DNA of 64,000 nucleotides from Uranotaenia lowii. Its lineage: Eukaryota; Arthropoda; Insecta; Diptera; Culicidae. The stretch covers positions 326,380,920-326,444,919 of the forward strand of contig NC_073692.1 of the NCBI RefSeq assembly GCF_029784155.1. The letters are read 5' to 3'. The translations under genes and the position numbers were made by a program. Below are positions 46,744 through 56,919 of the stretch, piece by piece. The notes under the pieces are model-generated. The model was given only the letters and a program-made list of their open reading frames with translations. It was not told the DNA's origin and ran no database searches. Every line of letters starts with the position of its first letter. The first letter of the stretch is position 1.

Positions 46744-47627
46744 CATGGCCATAGGAACGGGGGGTGTTTTGGGGGTTAAACCTCCCCCCCCATGAAGTTC
46801 CAAAAATGCCAGGCAAAATGTTCTTATCTAAACTCAAAATTAAAAATTTCAAATCAAATTGTTATAAACGACTAAAATGATTCAAGCAAGAGTAACAATC
46901 TCGACTCAGAACCTTGGAAAAATGTCTAACGTGTTGATTGAAATTTGGTCCCGAATATCGAGTTTAATTAAGATTAGACAAAGCTCGCCAAATCGCTCAG
47001 ATTTTGCACGAATTTTTGCACTTTATTTGTAAAATCAAACAAAAAATTATATTGAGTCATTGAAATTATTTTGCGTCAAAATCGTTTGTGTCAATTTGAT
47101 CAAAATTAACATAAACAATCTGTTTAAAGCTTAAAATATGATTGAAAATTGATTGATGATTTTTTTTTAAACAAAATTGATTTTTTTTTGTTTTATTTAG
47201 GACCTTTTTCACATTGGTCCAAAAAAGTGATTTTATTCTTGATTTTTTAAATGATTTTGATATTGGCGGAATTTGGAGAAAATATCTAAGATTTGCACGA
47301 TCCAGATACTTAAAGAAAAATATCTGGAAAGCTTAGGCCAGAATAAATTCGGATTTTGTGGTACCAAATTTGCTTATAAAACATAAAAATCCGATGTCTG
47401 TGATAAGATTTCGGATTCTGCTTCCAGTTTATTGTTGATGAACTTCAGTTTGAATTCATTTGGATTGGGAAATATCCTGATACGAATCTCGATTTTCATT
47501 TCAAACTTTTATGTTCATTCTTTCGGAATAGGGAATGAAAATGTTTACTTATGATTCTTCTGTTTATGTTTGCATTTTTCAAGCCCCCCCCCCCCCCCCC
47601 CCCGTGTCGGTTCTTCCTACGGCCCGG
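46744..47627. mobile_element. Non-autonomous element with GGCC.TAGGAA ends and 8-bp duplication
   Basis: The left end CATGGCCATAGGAACGGGGG and the inverse of the right end (CCGGGCCGTAGGAAGAACCG) are imperfect inverted repeats, each followed inward by a G- or C-run (46757-46791; 20 C at 47584-47603). ATGCATAC flanks both ends exactly (46736-46743, 47628-47635). The interior is AT-rich and non-coding. The 8-bp duplication suggests hAT-type integration. Confidence 0.7.
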
Positions 47628-47635
47628 ATGCATAC

Positions 47636-49270
47636 TATGAACCACCTTTTTTTTTAAATCAAGGCAATTTTGATCACGTCCCTGAAGCTTGATCTTAAAA
47701 GTTACTCAAAATTTTGTATTCGGTCAAAGTTATACTAAATATATCGGCCGATTGTTCTTCTTTGGCACAAAAAAAAAACATTTTTGACCTTCGTTTCACT
47801 GCGTAATAGCACGATTCCAGAGCCAACTTAAACAGAGTATAAAATTTGTGGGACTTATTGAAGCGCTTTGCAGAGAAAACGATAGCATTTGGAGACAGTT
47901 TTCTTTGTATTTCTAGCCATTCATCCTGTCAGATGTTATGAAAAAATCAGTAATTTGCAGTTTTTTCGAATACATACCTTACATATTTTGTTCAGAATCA
48001 CAACTCGAAATCTTAAATCAAATCAAAATCAAAATTTCATTAAAATATTTCTAAAAAAAATGCCAATGCTGTTCAAATTCGAAGTTTTGACCCTGGTGAT
48101 TGGCAACCGTGCCAGCCAGCGACGATGAAAATGGTCATATAAATTCAGCATACACCTCGGCAATCGGCCATCCTTTCTTTTGGTTGGTTCCGAAACTGTT
48201 CCGAAAATGTTTGATAAATGTATTTTTTTTAAACGTTCACACACACATAGGATCTCAGTGAAAATTCATGTTTCTTTGAAGAGATCTTCTTTTCTTAACT
48301 CTAAGTGTACATTTTTCAAAGTTATGGTGGCTAGCATCTAACAAATGCTAAAACATTGACTCGAGCCAATAAAGGAAATGCCATTTTTTTTCTCAAACTT
48401 CAAATGTTTATTCAAATTTCATATCTTTGCACCAAAATACTTTCAAATGATTTGACATCTTTCTGGGATTGGAATGCAAAATTCAAAACAACATTCTAAT
48501 CAGATCAAATATTAAAAAGAGAATTTTTTGACTTTTTAAACTAACTGTTTCAGTCGGTGAATAGGAAATTGAAAACATTGCAAGTTTTGGGAAAGTTTGA
48601 AATCGAATTTCAAATCTATGAATGAAAATTATAGAAGCTTTGATCCGCCATGTATTCCAAAACTTATTTTGAGACCAGTAATGAAGAGAAAATGTTGTGT
48701 CATTAATGGTAAAGTAAGAATTCCATTCAGGACTTGCCAGGGTATTTAAAGTTCAATTTGAAAAAAAGTACACTTTTCCCTTGAAATTCGGTAATGAAAC
48801 TTGCATTTTGTTCGTATTTGCTTTCGGGTTTGGATTTGAGAAGAATTTGAGATTTTTCAGGATTATCTAAAAAAAACATTCATATTTGCCTAGAATGCTC
48901 TCATTAGGCCCCCCCTAAACTTCTTTTAGTGGTAAATGCCCGATAAATTCTTCCAGAGTAACCCCTAAACTTATTTATTTCACGTTTATATACAGATTTA
49001 TTTTTTTTTCCATTTCTGGTTTCCTTTAACTTCAAGCAGTGTGGTTTTAACCCTGAGCCATGGGGGCCGGGGCAATCCCCCTTCCACCGTTTTAATCTGG
49101 TCTTGGTAAGAATAAAAAAATAAATAAGGATTGGATGAAGAAAATGAAATTAACACTAACTTTTCATACGATTAAATCTGGAATAAATAATTTTTATTTC
49201 TAGAGTAACGTATTATTTTTTATGTCTTTATTAAATATAGAGATTTTCAGCTTTCATTATTATAATTATC
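47636..49270. other. AT-rich DNA with C-rich patches
   Basis: C-rich patches near 48908 and G/C-rich words near 49060-49090 recall the G/C-run ends of the preceding element but lack its terminal motif, so no second copy is claimed. Nothing else is recognised. Confidence 0.35.
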
Positions 49271-49274
49271 ATAA

Positions 49275-49700
49275 GCTTGCCAGATTGTCCAATTTTATTC
49301 GAACTTGCCCGGACGTTTAGTAAAAAAAATTAGGAACAGTCGGATCCGGCCCGTTTGCCCAGATTCGGTTGAAAATGCCTGGATTTTGCGCGGATGTTTC
49401 GCTTCTCTTGCAAAAAAAAACGATAAACTCAAATCAAGTAGCCATATTTTTATATTCTTATGACGATAATTTTTGGAGAATTTATGTCAAAATAGAAATA
49501 AACGACATTATGGAAGCCTAAAACAAAATTAAAATTCTGTTAATGTCATTTGATGAAAATAAATTGTTTCAAGTGATTTTCTTCTTGATTTTTAGTCTGT
49601 AATTTCTGAGTTATTACCCAAATTTTCCCGGACATTATTCGGTTTTCACTTACATTTTTTTTTTTCGTAAAATCTTAAAAATTGTTTGAAACATTGATAG
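49275..49700 (+). repeat. CCCGG-family repeat copy
   Basis: Begins CTTGCCAGATTGTCC, continues ACTTGCCCGGACGTTTAGTA, CGGATCCGGCCCGTTTGCCC and GGATTTTGCGCGGA, and later has ATTTTCCCGGACATTATTCG, in the order of the family. Confidence 0.65.
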
Positions 49701-50566
49701 GCGTATTCAGACTATTTTATTAAAATATTAAATTTTTAGATACTGTTTCAACATAAGAATAACTATAATGTGCAAACATAAAATGTGCATTCAAAATCTT
49801 GTAAATTTATAAATATATTTAAAAAAAACGTATTTTCGAAAAAAAACCACTACGGACAATTAAACCATTTAGAAATAAGGGTAAATAAAAAGTTCACAAT
49901 TTTGAAATCCATCTGTGAACTTATGAAATCAAACATAGAATTTTTTGTTATTTATTTGAACTTAACATTTGTCGATAATCCCAATAATAAAGTATACTTT
50001 ATATCACAAACATAAAAAGTTGTGCATTCAATAATTAGATTCTCTTGTTCTTGTCTTAATCTAAAAATTACCTTCGGAACATTCTACTAATTATCGAAAT
50101 TTTTATATTTTCAGGTATAATCTTGGAGCTGGTATCTCTTTAAAAAAAAGTTGTAAGTAGTGGTAAACAATTAACAATTTGTTTTGTATCAAGTCTAAGT
50201 AGAGTTTTTAAGTTTAGTTAAGTTAAGTAGAGTTAAATCTAGAAAAAGATAATTTATTTATTATGATTGCGTTAATTTTTATAAACATCGGCGAAGATAA
50301 AAAAAAAATCAATATTCAATCATATCGAGAAAAAGACTTTCTTGAGAAGTTTGATGTATTTTCTGTCTGATTGACTGAAAACTTTCGGACTTTCTAAACA
50401 CACTTTGTTATTAATTTTGTTTCTCAGCTTAATATCTCCAATTAAGTGAATGACTTTAGAGTTCACGGAAAACCGTAACACTATCTGAGTCAAACAATAC
50501 CAAAGCCCTAGTTTTTAAATGTATCAATTTGCTATCCAATCCAGTTTGTCTAATAAATTTATGATA
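49701..50566. other. AT-rich, nothing recognised
   Basis: No supported feature. Confidence 0.4.
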
Positions 50567-50574
50567 TTCTGGAG

Positions 50575-51608
50575 TAGAGATGTACCGAATAGTAGTATTC
50601 GGCGAACGGCCGAATACCGAATTGACCTTTTCAACTATTCGGCCAAACGAATACTCGGTCGAATATTCTATTGAGTTTTAGTGAAAAACTAGCTTAAGCG
50701 ATTATTTCAATGCTCTCTGTTTCTTCCACATTAATTTCCCTCCATGTTTTATGTCGATTATTTTCAACCAGATGATATTATTGGATGATGTATTACAAGA
50801 TATTTTTAAGTAGGAATCTTTCTGATTTTTAAAATGTCACCAATAACTTAAAACACATCAGATGACTAGTCGCTTCTAGGGCGTTTATCACTAAAAAGAT
50901 TCCGTTCTTGCGGAATCTGGGATAAAACATGTCAAAACATGTGCCAAGCTATTTGAAAATGCTTCTTTGATATTGAATTAGATGAAGGTCGAGTTTGAGC
51001 AAGATATCTTCAAAATAGTTGTTGAAAAGATAAATGATCTTTAACCTTAAACATACCATACTTTCAACCATCCGTATCCACACGGTCAGGCATTCAAAAC
51101 GATTTTTGAAAAAAAAAATTAAAAAGGGCAAAATATATGTATATTTTAAAATTTTTGAAAAATCGTTATTGAACACAAAATCTAAACAATTTTAAAGAGG
51201 AATTTGAGTTTTTGTTCGATTTAGTAAATAATCTGAATAAGCCCGAACAAAAATCGGGAAGTTTTAAACAATATCTGGACATTCTGGCCAAATTTGTTGA
51301 CTTATCTGGATTTTTTAATGGATTAATGGGCAAGCCTGAATATATCCAGAAAATCTGGAATAAACTATAATCAAAGTATAAAGCGTTTAGCATTCTTCTG
51401 TACGATCTACAGTGAAATATAAGCTGATTTTCGTTATATGTTTTGCTAAACGATAAGTGATTGTGTAGCTTTTACAACATTACATTTCGATATTTTATAA
51501 GTTATCCAAAATAATTTAAAACATTTACCAGTCTGTAGTAGATATTCGGCCGGATACTTAGCTATTCGGTGAGGTGAATATTCGGCTTAATATTTGGTAC
51601 ATCTCTAT
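50575..51608. mobile_element. hAT-like non-autonomous element, family E copy 2
   Basis: Starts TAGAGATGTACCGAATA and ends with the inverse TTTGGTACATCTCTA. The exact 8-bp duplication TTCTGGAG lies at 50567-50574 and 51609-51616. Interior words such as TTATTTTCAACCAGATG, CGCTTCTAGG.CGTTTATCAC and CCAAGCTATTTGAAA are shared with 32404-33509. Non-coding. Confidence 0.9.
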
Positions 51609-51742
51609 TCTGGAGAAATTCACTAAAATTGATTGATTTAAGGAGGAACAAATCTTTTACGTCAACAAAGTTTTGGTAAGTGTGCCTTAAATTGTTGTTC
51701 GATTTATGTGATGTATTTGACTGGAGTAGTATCTAAAATAAG

Positions 51743-52142
51743 GTTGCCAGGTTTTTTTGAGTACCTATCCGGGCCGGACAAATCCGGGCAATTTTGTATA
51801 AAAACCTGGCTTAATCCTGGCATATGATTTCAAGAATGAATCAAATCCGAGCAATATCCGGGCAAATTTCGTCAAAACCCAGGAATTACTCAACAAAAAA
51901 CAAGAAAAAAAAATTTAAAAAAATTCATCAAAGTTCATTGACAGTTTTTAAATCGTATTTTAGGATTCCAAAAAACCTTTACTGATTGAAAATTTGGTGT
52001 TGGAGGCATAATTGAGAGTAGAGACTTTATTTGATTTGTCAAATAAAGTGAATAGATCCGGGCTCAATCCGGCAACTTTTCAAGTAATTTTTTATTGAAT
52101 ATTCGGAAAAACCCGGATAAAACTAAACAATCCAACCTTCAT
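51743..52142 (-). repeat. CCCGG-family repeat, inverted copy
   Basis: On the plus strand it reads the family backwards (GGTTGCCAGG, CCGGGCCGGACAAATCCGGG, later AACCCGGATAAAACTAAAC, CAACC). It is head-to-head with 52150-52585, so the two together form an inverted repeat of about 840 bp. Confidence 0.7.
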
Positions 52143-52149
52143 CTTTAGT

Positions 52150-52585
52150 AAGGCTGCCAGATAACCCGGTTTTATTCGGGTTTGTTATCAATACAAAATT
52201 TGAAAACAGTCGAATTTCATTGAATAAAGCTCGGATTTAACCCAAATTTATTCACTTTATTTGAGAAATTACACAGAAAAAAACAAAAAGTGTTTAATTT
52301 TTTTTATTATGCCTCTAAAACGATTTTTTACTATCAAATTTTATAAATATAATCTTTAAAAATGTTTTGAAAGCATACGATTTAAAATCTGAATTTTAAA
52401 CCAATAATTTTTCTGCATTTTTGTTCTTGATTTTTGTTGAGAAATTATTGGGTTTTGACAAAAAAATTCGAGATATTGCCCGGATTTATGGGCGATAATT
52501 TTGGAATCAAATGTCCTGATTTTGGCAGGTTTTGAGATGAAATAGCCCGGATTTTTTCGGCTAAGATACAGGATGAAATAAATCT
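52150..52585 (+). repeat. CCCGG-family repeat, full-length copy
   Basis: Starts AGGCTGCCAGATAACCCGG, contains GCATACGATTTAAAATCTGA and TATTGCCCGGATTTATGG, and ends near CCCGGATTTTTTCGGC. The most complete copy here. Confidence 0.7.
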
Positions 52586-52587
52586 AG

Positions 52588-52880
52588 GTTGCCTTTTTTT
52601 ACCCAGACTTACCCGGATATTTGAAACAACATTTTGGGAAAGTCCGGTCCGACCCGGTTGCTTGGATTTCGTTGAAAAATGACCGGATTTTGTACGGATT
52701 TATTCACTTTATTCGTAAAAGCTATCAAAAAACATAAACAAAGTTGCTATTAATTTTTATATTAAGTCACATATCAAATTTTTTTCCCGAAATAATCATG
52801 ACATACCATTTTAAATTTGCTGATGTATTTCATTTAAAAAATCAAGTGTTTTCCTTCTTTATTTTTGTTGAATAATTTCT
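52588..52880 (+). repeat. CCCGG-family repeat, interrupted copy
   Basis: Begins AGGTTGCCTTTTTTTACCC, continues through TCCGGTCCGACCCGGTTGCT, and stops at TTGAATAATTTCTGG, where a Penelope-like 3' end begins. Confidence 0.65.
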
Positions 52881-52976
52881 GGTAACCATAATCTATAGCC
52901 TCTGCTATTTACACTATAGTTTGCTGTTTTCATCGACTTTTTTCGGCGAAAACTTAAACGAAAATACTTACCAGTT

Positions 52977-53027
52977 GGTCCAAACGTTTCGAGCTACTTT
53001 TGGCGTTTCGCTCCTCTTCAGTGGACC
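52977..53027 (-). ncRNA. Type I hammerhead ribozyme motif of a Penelope-like element
   Basis: The minus strand folds as a hammerhead. Stem I is GGTCCA with TGGACC (six perfect pairs); the core is CTGAAGA; stem II is reduced to one G-C pair with a three-base loop (GGAGC); GAA follows; stem III is ACG with CGT around a 17-base loop; then T at the cleavage position before stem I. All invariant core positions are present. Minimal hammerheads are known in Penelope-like elements, and the nearby GIY-YIG remnant supports this. Self-cleavage is predicted, not shown; the one-pair stem II may require a dimer. Confidence 0.65.
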
Positions 53028-53108
53028 TTAAAATTAAATTTATTTATTGTATAATTTTCCATTTTACAAGAGCTAATTATCTAACTTTATCTAGCGATCG
53101 TCGTACTG

Positions 53109-53500
53109 TTATTCGCTGTCTGTTGTTTGTTTTTTGATGTTATGTTTACATTGATCTGTCAGTGTCTTGACCTTTGGTAAAATGGAGTTGTATGCTGATT
53201 TGAAATAAATAGGGTCTTTCTGTTTGTTAACAACGTCGCTGTCGCCCCTAATTTTAATGTGAAATATTTCTGCACAGATTCTAGTGTTGTACTTCGAAAC
53301 TTTTTCCATAATTTTGGTGTTTTTAAAATCAAAAACATGACCGTACTCGATACTATATTGTGTAAGTCCGGTTCCTCCAATTTTTTTAGTTTAAACATCA
53401 TTTTTATGTGGGTCCAATCTTTTTTGTAAGAATTGACTTGTTTCTCCAATCTAGGATTTTTCACGTCCTCCACATTTTATGTGAAGCTAGTAAATTTTTC
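53109..53500 (-). pseudogene. Penelope-like element GIY-YIG endonuclease, frameshifted
   Basis: Two minus-strand frames together cover the C-terminal half of the GIY-YIG endonuclease of Penelope-like elements. The first (about 53480-53380) has RLEKQVNSYKKDWTH; after a frame change near 53385 the second reads GGTGLTQYSIEYGHVFDFKN, KIMEKVSKYNTRICAEIFHI and ends in YNSILPKV plus a basic tail, stop at about 53109. H..E.GH.FDF.NTKI and the later AE..HI are the conserved second half of the domain; the GIY-YIG start itself and the reverse transcriptase are missing. Shift and truncation make it inactive. It is better preserved than the remnant at 5897-6200. Confidence 0.7.
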
Positions 53501-53598
53501 GAGAATTGCGACGAACACCTTAAATTGTTTAAGTTTTTATAGCCGAATAACGGATTCGCCGGAAATTTATTTATGTTGTGTTTGACTCTAGTAGTTTA

Positions 53599-54539
53599 CA
53601 GGGTGACAAACAAGTCCGGTCACACTTTTTTGGGGTCGCCTGTAGCCTACACGTTGCATCTCTCTGGTGCCATCTATATGTCAAATGAAAGGGCTTACTT
53701 TGCTGCCCAAAGTGGCAGAGTTTCGTTTCTGTGCAGTTTGTTTACATTGAGTTATGAGCCATGTCAGAGTTCAGAACAGCTGTTATCGCTGCTCTGTAGG
53801 CGCGCAAATGACGAGCTTATTTTTCGGGCGAGAAGATGTTCGTTTTGGAGCAAACAGTCAATCGCCAAAATGATAGAATTTGTAGTGTGAGCCTCCAGCA
53901 AGCTCCTGCGGACAAGCTGAACGTTTCCCGGTTCCAAAATAAGAAGTCAGTGATAGTTTGGGGAGCCATTTGCAAGAGAGGTAAACTGCCTCTTAGTTTT
54001 ATCAATAAAGTGGTCAAAATCAACGCAGCGTACTACCTGGACACGGTTTTGAAGAAAAATGTTCTGCCTCAAGCTGAACTATTGTTTGAAGACGATTACT
54101 ACTGCTTCCAGCAAGATGGCGCCCCATCCAACACCGCAAATGTTGTTCAGGCGTGATGTGAGGAAAACTTGGCTGATTTCATTTCGAAGAATGAATGGCC
54201 TCCGTCGTCTCCGGATCTGAATCCACTGGATTATTTCGTGTGAGGATACATGATGTCGAAGCTGAACGACTATAAAATAACAAATTTGGAGCAATTCGAG
54301 CGATTTGTCACGAAAATCTGGGACGAGATGCCGATAGAGCACTTGCGCGCCGCTTACGACGACTTTCCGAGACGTCTGAAGCTGGTTCGATCAGAGAAAG
54401 GTGGTGTAATTCCGAGATATCGTCTGTAAAGTATCTTCATGAGTTACTGAATAAAGCTTTGAAAGCCAGATTAAGATTTTCTTCTTATTTTTTGAAATAT
54501 TGAGATTTTCCTGTGTAACCGGACTTTTTTGTCACCCTG
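53599..54539 (+). mobile_element. DD37D (maT-like) transposon, internally deleted
   Basis: Inverted ends of 27 bp: CAGGGTGACAAACAAGTCCG at 53599 and its near-inverse ending CTTTTTTGTCACCCTG at 54539. TA on both sides (53597-53598, 54540-54541) is the standard Tc1/mariner duplication. At 941 bp it is shorter than the roughly 1.3 kb of complete relatives because part of the transposase gene is missing. Confidence 0.9.
53761..54429 (+). pseudogene. DD37D transposase pseudogene
   Basis: Remnant of a Tc1/mariner-type transposase. The N-terminus MSEFRTAVIAAL is followed at once by a stop and then by loss of the DNA-binding region. The frame resumes near 53826 with FSGEKMFVLEQTVNRQNDRI, where Gly stands in place of the first catalytic Asp (relatives have SDEKMF). 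Further on VIVWGAICKRGKLPL, FQQDGAPSNTANVV and WPPSSPDLNPLDYFV give the second and third Asp with 37 residues between them (DD37D). Two in-frame TGA codons (54154, 54241) sit where relatives have Trp, each explained by one G-to-A change. The end is RLKLVRSEKGG...YRL, stop at 54427. It cannot make an active enzyme. Confidence 0.9.
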
Positions 54540-54544
54540 TATGT

Positions 54545-54760
54545 AATAAGGGAATAAGGATTTCATTGTAAACAGTTCGTATTTTTCCGGATTTATTCTT
54601 TGACAAATCAAGCATAAAATAAACAAATTGTGTTGTTTTTTTTTCATTTATGCCTCCAATCAAATTTTTTGATCAAGTTCTGTAAAAATAATCATGAAAG
54701 GTGGAAGCATACGATTTAAAACCTGTCGATAAATTTGAAGAAGTTATTTTGCAAAAATAA
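54545..54760 (+). repeat. CCCGG-family repeat, 5'-truncated copy
   Basis: GGATTTCATTGTAAACAGTT, TTTTTCCGGATTTATTCTTT and GGAAGCATACGATTTAAAAC follow the family order. The first 100 bp are absent. Confidence 0.6.
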
Positions 54761-55018
54761 TGTTTCTTGTCTGTGAATTCTGTGGTAGAATAAGAGTTCA
54801 CAGAAATATTCGTTTCCAAAAATATCCACCAAGAAAATATCATGTGAGTAGAATGATCCGAAAATTCAAAGTCGAAGGAACTCTTGCTTCACTTTCCCAC
54901 CACATTATACATACGTACATTTATGAGCAGTACTACACTAACAGAATGAGTTCAGTCAAATTAGTATAGATATGAGTTCTATTTCCTCTTTAAGGATGTC
55001 AAAACTTAGAAAAACAAA
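54761..55018. other. Unassigned spacer
   Basis: The open frame at 54760-54969 has no recognised domain. Confidence 0.4.
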
Positions 55019-55026
55019 GTTGATAC

Positions 55027-55509
55027 TAGTGAACCTTCATATAAGAGAAGCGACATCTGATCCCTCTTAAAATAAAATATGTGGCAACATCGCCGAAATC
55101 TTGGACAAAAATATAACCAGCACTGTTTTCTGGCTCAATGTTCAAGCTCTAAAGTGAACGCTCCTTCAATCCAACAAAACAACATTGAACTCGATGCCCG
55201 AAGGATCGCGACAAACGGTATGAATGACTTGAATTTCGTTAATAATCAGTTAGTTTTCTAACTAGAAACACGATTCACCAAAGTATTGAAAAAAATTGCA
55301 CCTAATCATAAATTCATATGACCAGCTAAAAACTTATCTGTTTGAACTATAACAACAATCACAATACCTTCCTTGGTTTAGTTTTCAATAAGAAAGGTAA
55401 AAGCTCTGCGACAAAATGCTCGGATCGATTGGAATCGATTTTGACAGTTCTTTTGCTCGATTGGAATTTTGTGTTTCAGATGTCACTTCTCTTATATATA
55501 GGTTCACTA
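55027..55509. mobile_element. MITE with TAGTGAACC ends and 8-bp duplication
   Basis: TAGTGAACCTTCATATAAGA with GAAGCGACATCTGA on the left is mirrored on the right (TCAGATGTCACTTC then CTTATATATAGGTTCACTA). GTTGATAC flanks both ends exactly (55019-55026, 55510-55517). At 483 bp without a transposase it is a hAT-type MITE by its duplication length and TAG start. Confidence 0.85.
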
Positions 55510-55517
55510 GTTGATAC

Positions 55518-56296
55518 TAGGTCATCACCGGCATAACTCCCCCGCCTAATTTATCTAAGTAGGCATACTTACAATTTTTCAATGAGTCAAATTGTTGACT
55601 ATTTTTTCTCGTCCTCTCATCCCACCCCATCCCATTGCATAAGATCAACAGCATCCAAAGCAACCACAACTAACCACAGTTTCACACCTCACGTCATCAG
55701 GCTTCAAAATGACGGGCTTCAGATCAGCGGGGAAATTTGATCCGAGAGTAACCGCCCTCCTTTTCTTCGGACCACATTCATTGAAGGTGCTGGTACTGAA
55801 TGAATGAAAGAGTAGGGTCGGCAGGCATTTGTGGGTGCAATAATGCACTAATGCCCGGCTCTCAAACGATGAAGTTTCGAGTACCAGTAATCCGAGTCGC
55901 TACAATTAGAGCTTATTACATAGTTGGGTGCACTTCGGTTGGCCAGACGCAGGCACTTTCAATTTATGGCAAGCATAATTTCGTATCGGATACATCTGAC
56001 TTGTTGAGTTGAAGCCAAGCCAGCTGACTGTCTGGTTAGAACGAGGTATGATTTTTTTTTATTGAAAAGAAGTAAGAGCTACTCGATAATTGGTTTTATA
56101 GACTACCTACAGCTTATGTCACTGTTTCGCTTAGTATTCGTGGTTGAGTTCATATACTATGATTTGAGAACTTAGAACTTGTTTCATGAACTGGAAATTT
56201 CAACAAAGTGGTTAATGCAGATATTACTACTGGAATGTTAAAATTTCCTACAGTGTTCCACAAAATGGGCATGTGATAAACTGTCGGGTTTCATCA
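55518..56296. other. GC-richer island at 55600-56040, then AT-rich
   Basis: The island is single-copy with overlapping frames on both strands (55645-55848 minus, 55800-56012 plus) and no recognised domain. Confidence 0.3.
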
Positions 56297-56304
56297 AATA
56301 CAAG

Positions 56305-56911
56305 CAGTGTTGGTAAATTTCGCCCGTCACGCTTGACCCGACTAGTTTTGTTTCATCAAACGACGGGCACTGTTCTCAATTGACGGAGCCTCACTTTTCG
56401 CATGACGGATAAAGCACGACAACAATCAACATTTCTCCATCATCGACTGGCGAAGCTCCTACACATGGTCAACATTTCTCCTGAGAGTGACTGGCAAATC
56501 TCATCACACTTCGATCGGCTTCTGACGGCAGGTACAACTAATTCAACGACTTGCTGGCAGAGAGCAACAATAGCAATAAAAAACTGAAAACGAGCTTGCT
56601 GGCAGGAGCAACAATAATAATAAATGCGTTTCTTTTTCGTCTTCGGTCGTCTTCGGTCGTCTTCGGCTTGCTGGCAGGAGTAACAATAATAATAAATGCG
56701 TTTCTTTTTCGTCTTCAGCTCGGTCGACGACTCGTTCGAATGCGATTGGTAAATGCTGACTATGAAATTTTTTCAGCTTCAAACGACTGGGGGTTGAATG
56801 ACTGGCAAACGAAGTGACTGGTCGTTGAGGAACAGTCAATTGATTTTGATGGACCAAGAGGCTTCACAGTCACAGCTTCACGCCTCATGACGATGAGTTT
56901 TGCCAAGCCTG
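56305..56911. mobile_element. hAT-like MITE with CAGTGTTGG ends
   Basis: The left end CAGTGTTGGTAAATTTCG and the inverse of the right end (CAGGCTTGGCAAAACTCATC) match over the positions typical of hAT termini. AATACAAG flanks both sides exactly (56297-56304, 56912-56919). It is GC-richer than its surroundings, which made it look like a gene at first, but it has no transposase motif. Confidence 0.85.
56549..56737 (+). repeat. Minisatellite inside the hAT-like MITE
   Basis: CTTGCTGGCAG.AGYAACAAT occurs at 56549, 56594 and 56666. The last two copies are separated by 72 bp and are followed by AATAATAAATGCGTTTCTTT. The middle unit carries three copies of the decamer CGGTCGTCTT. Confidence 0.85.
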
Positions 56912-56919
56912 AATACAAG

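Larger units (their letters stand above)
52885..53595 (-). mobile_element. Penelope-like retroelement, 3' end
   Basis: Read on the minus strand: a GIY-YIG endonuclease remnant (53500-53109), a 3' UTR of about 80 nt, a hammerhead fold (53027-52977) and about 90 nt of further non-coding DNA up to the junction with a CCCGG repeat. The arrangement of endonuclease then hammerhead matches Penelope-like elements. The 5' side is cut off just before the DD37D transposon at 53599. Confidence 0.7.

Noticed and set aside
56402..56857. Possible exon with Leu-rich repeats
   Set aside because: The block is bounded by hAT-type ends and an exact 8-bp duplication, and the repeats are a DNA minisatellite.
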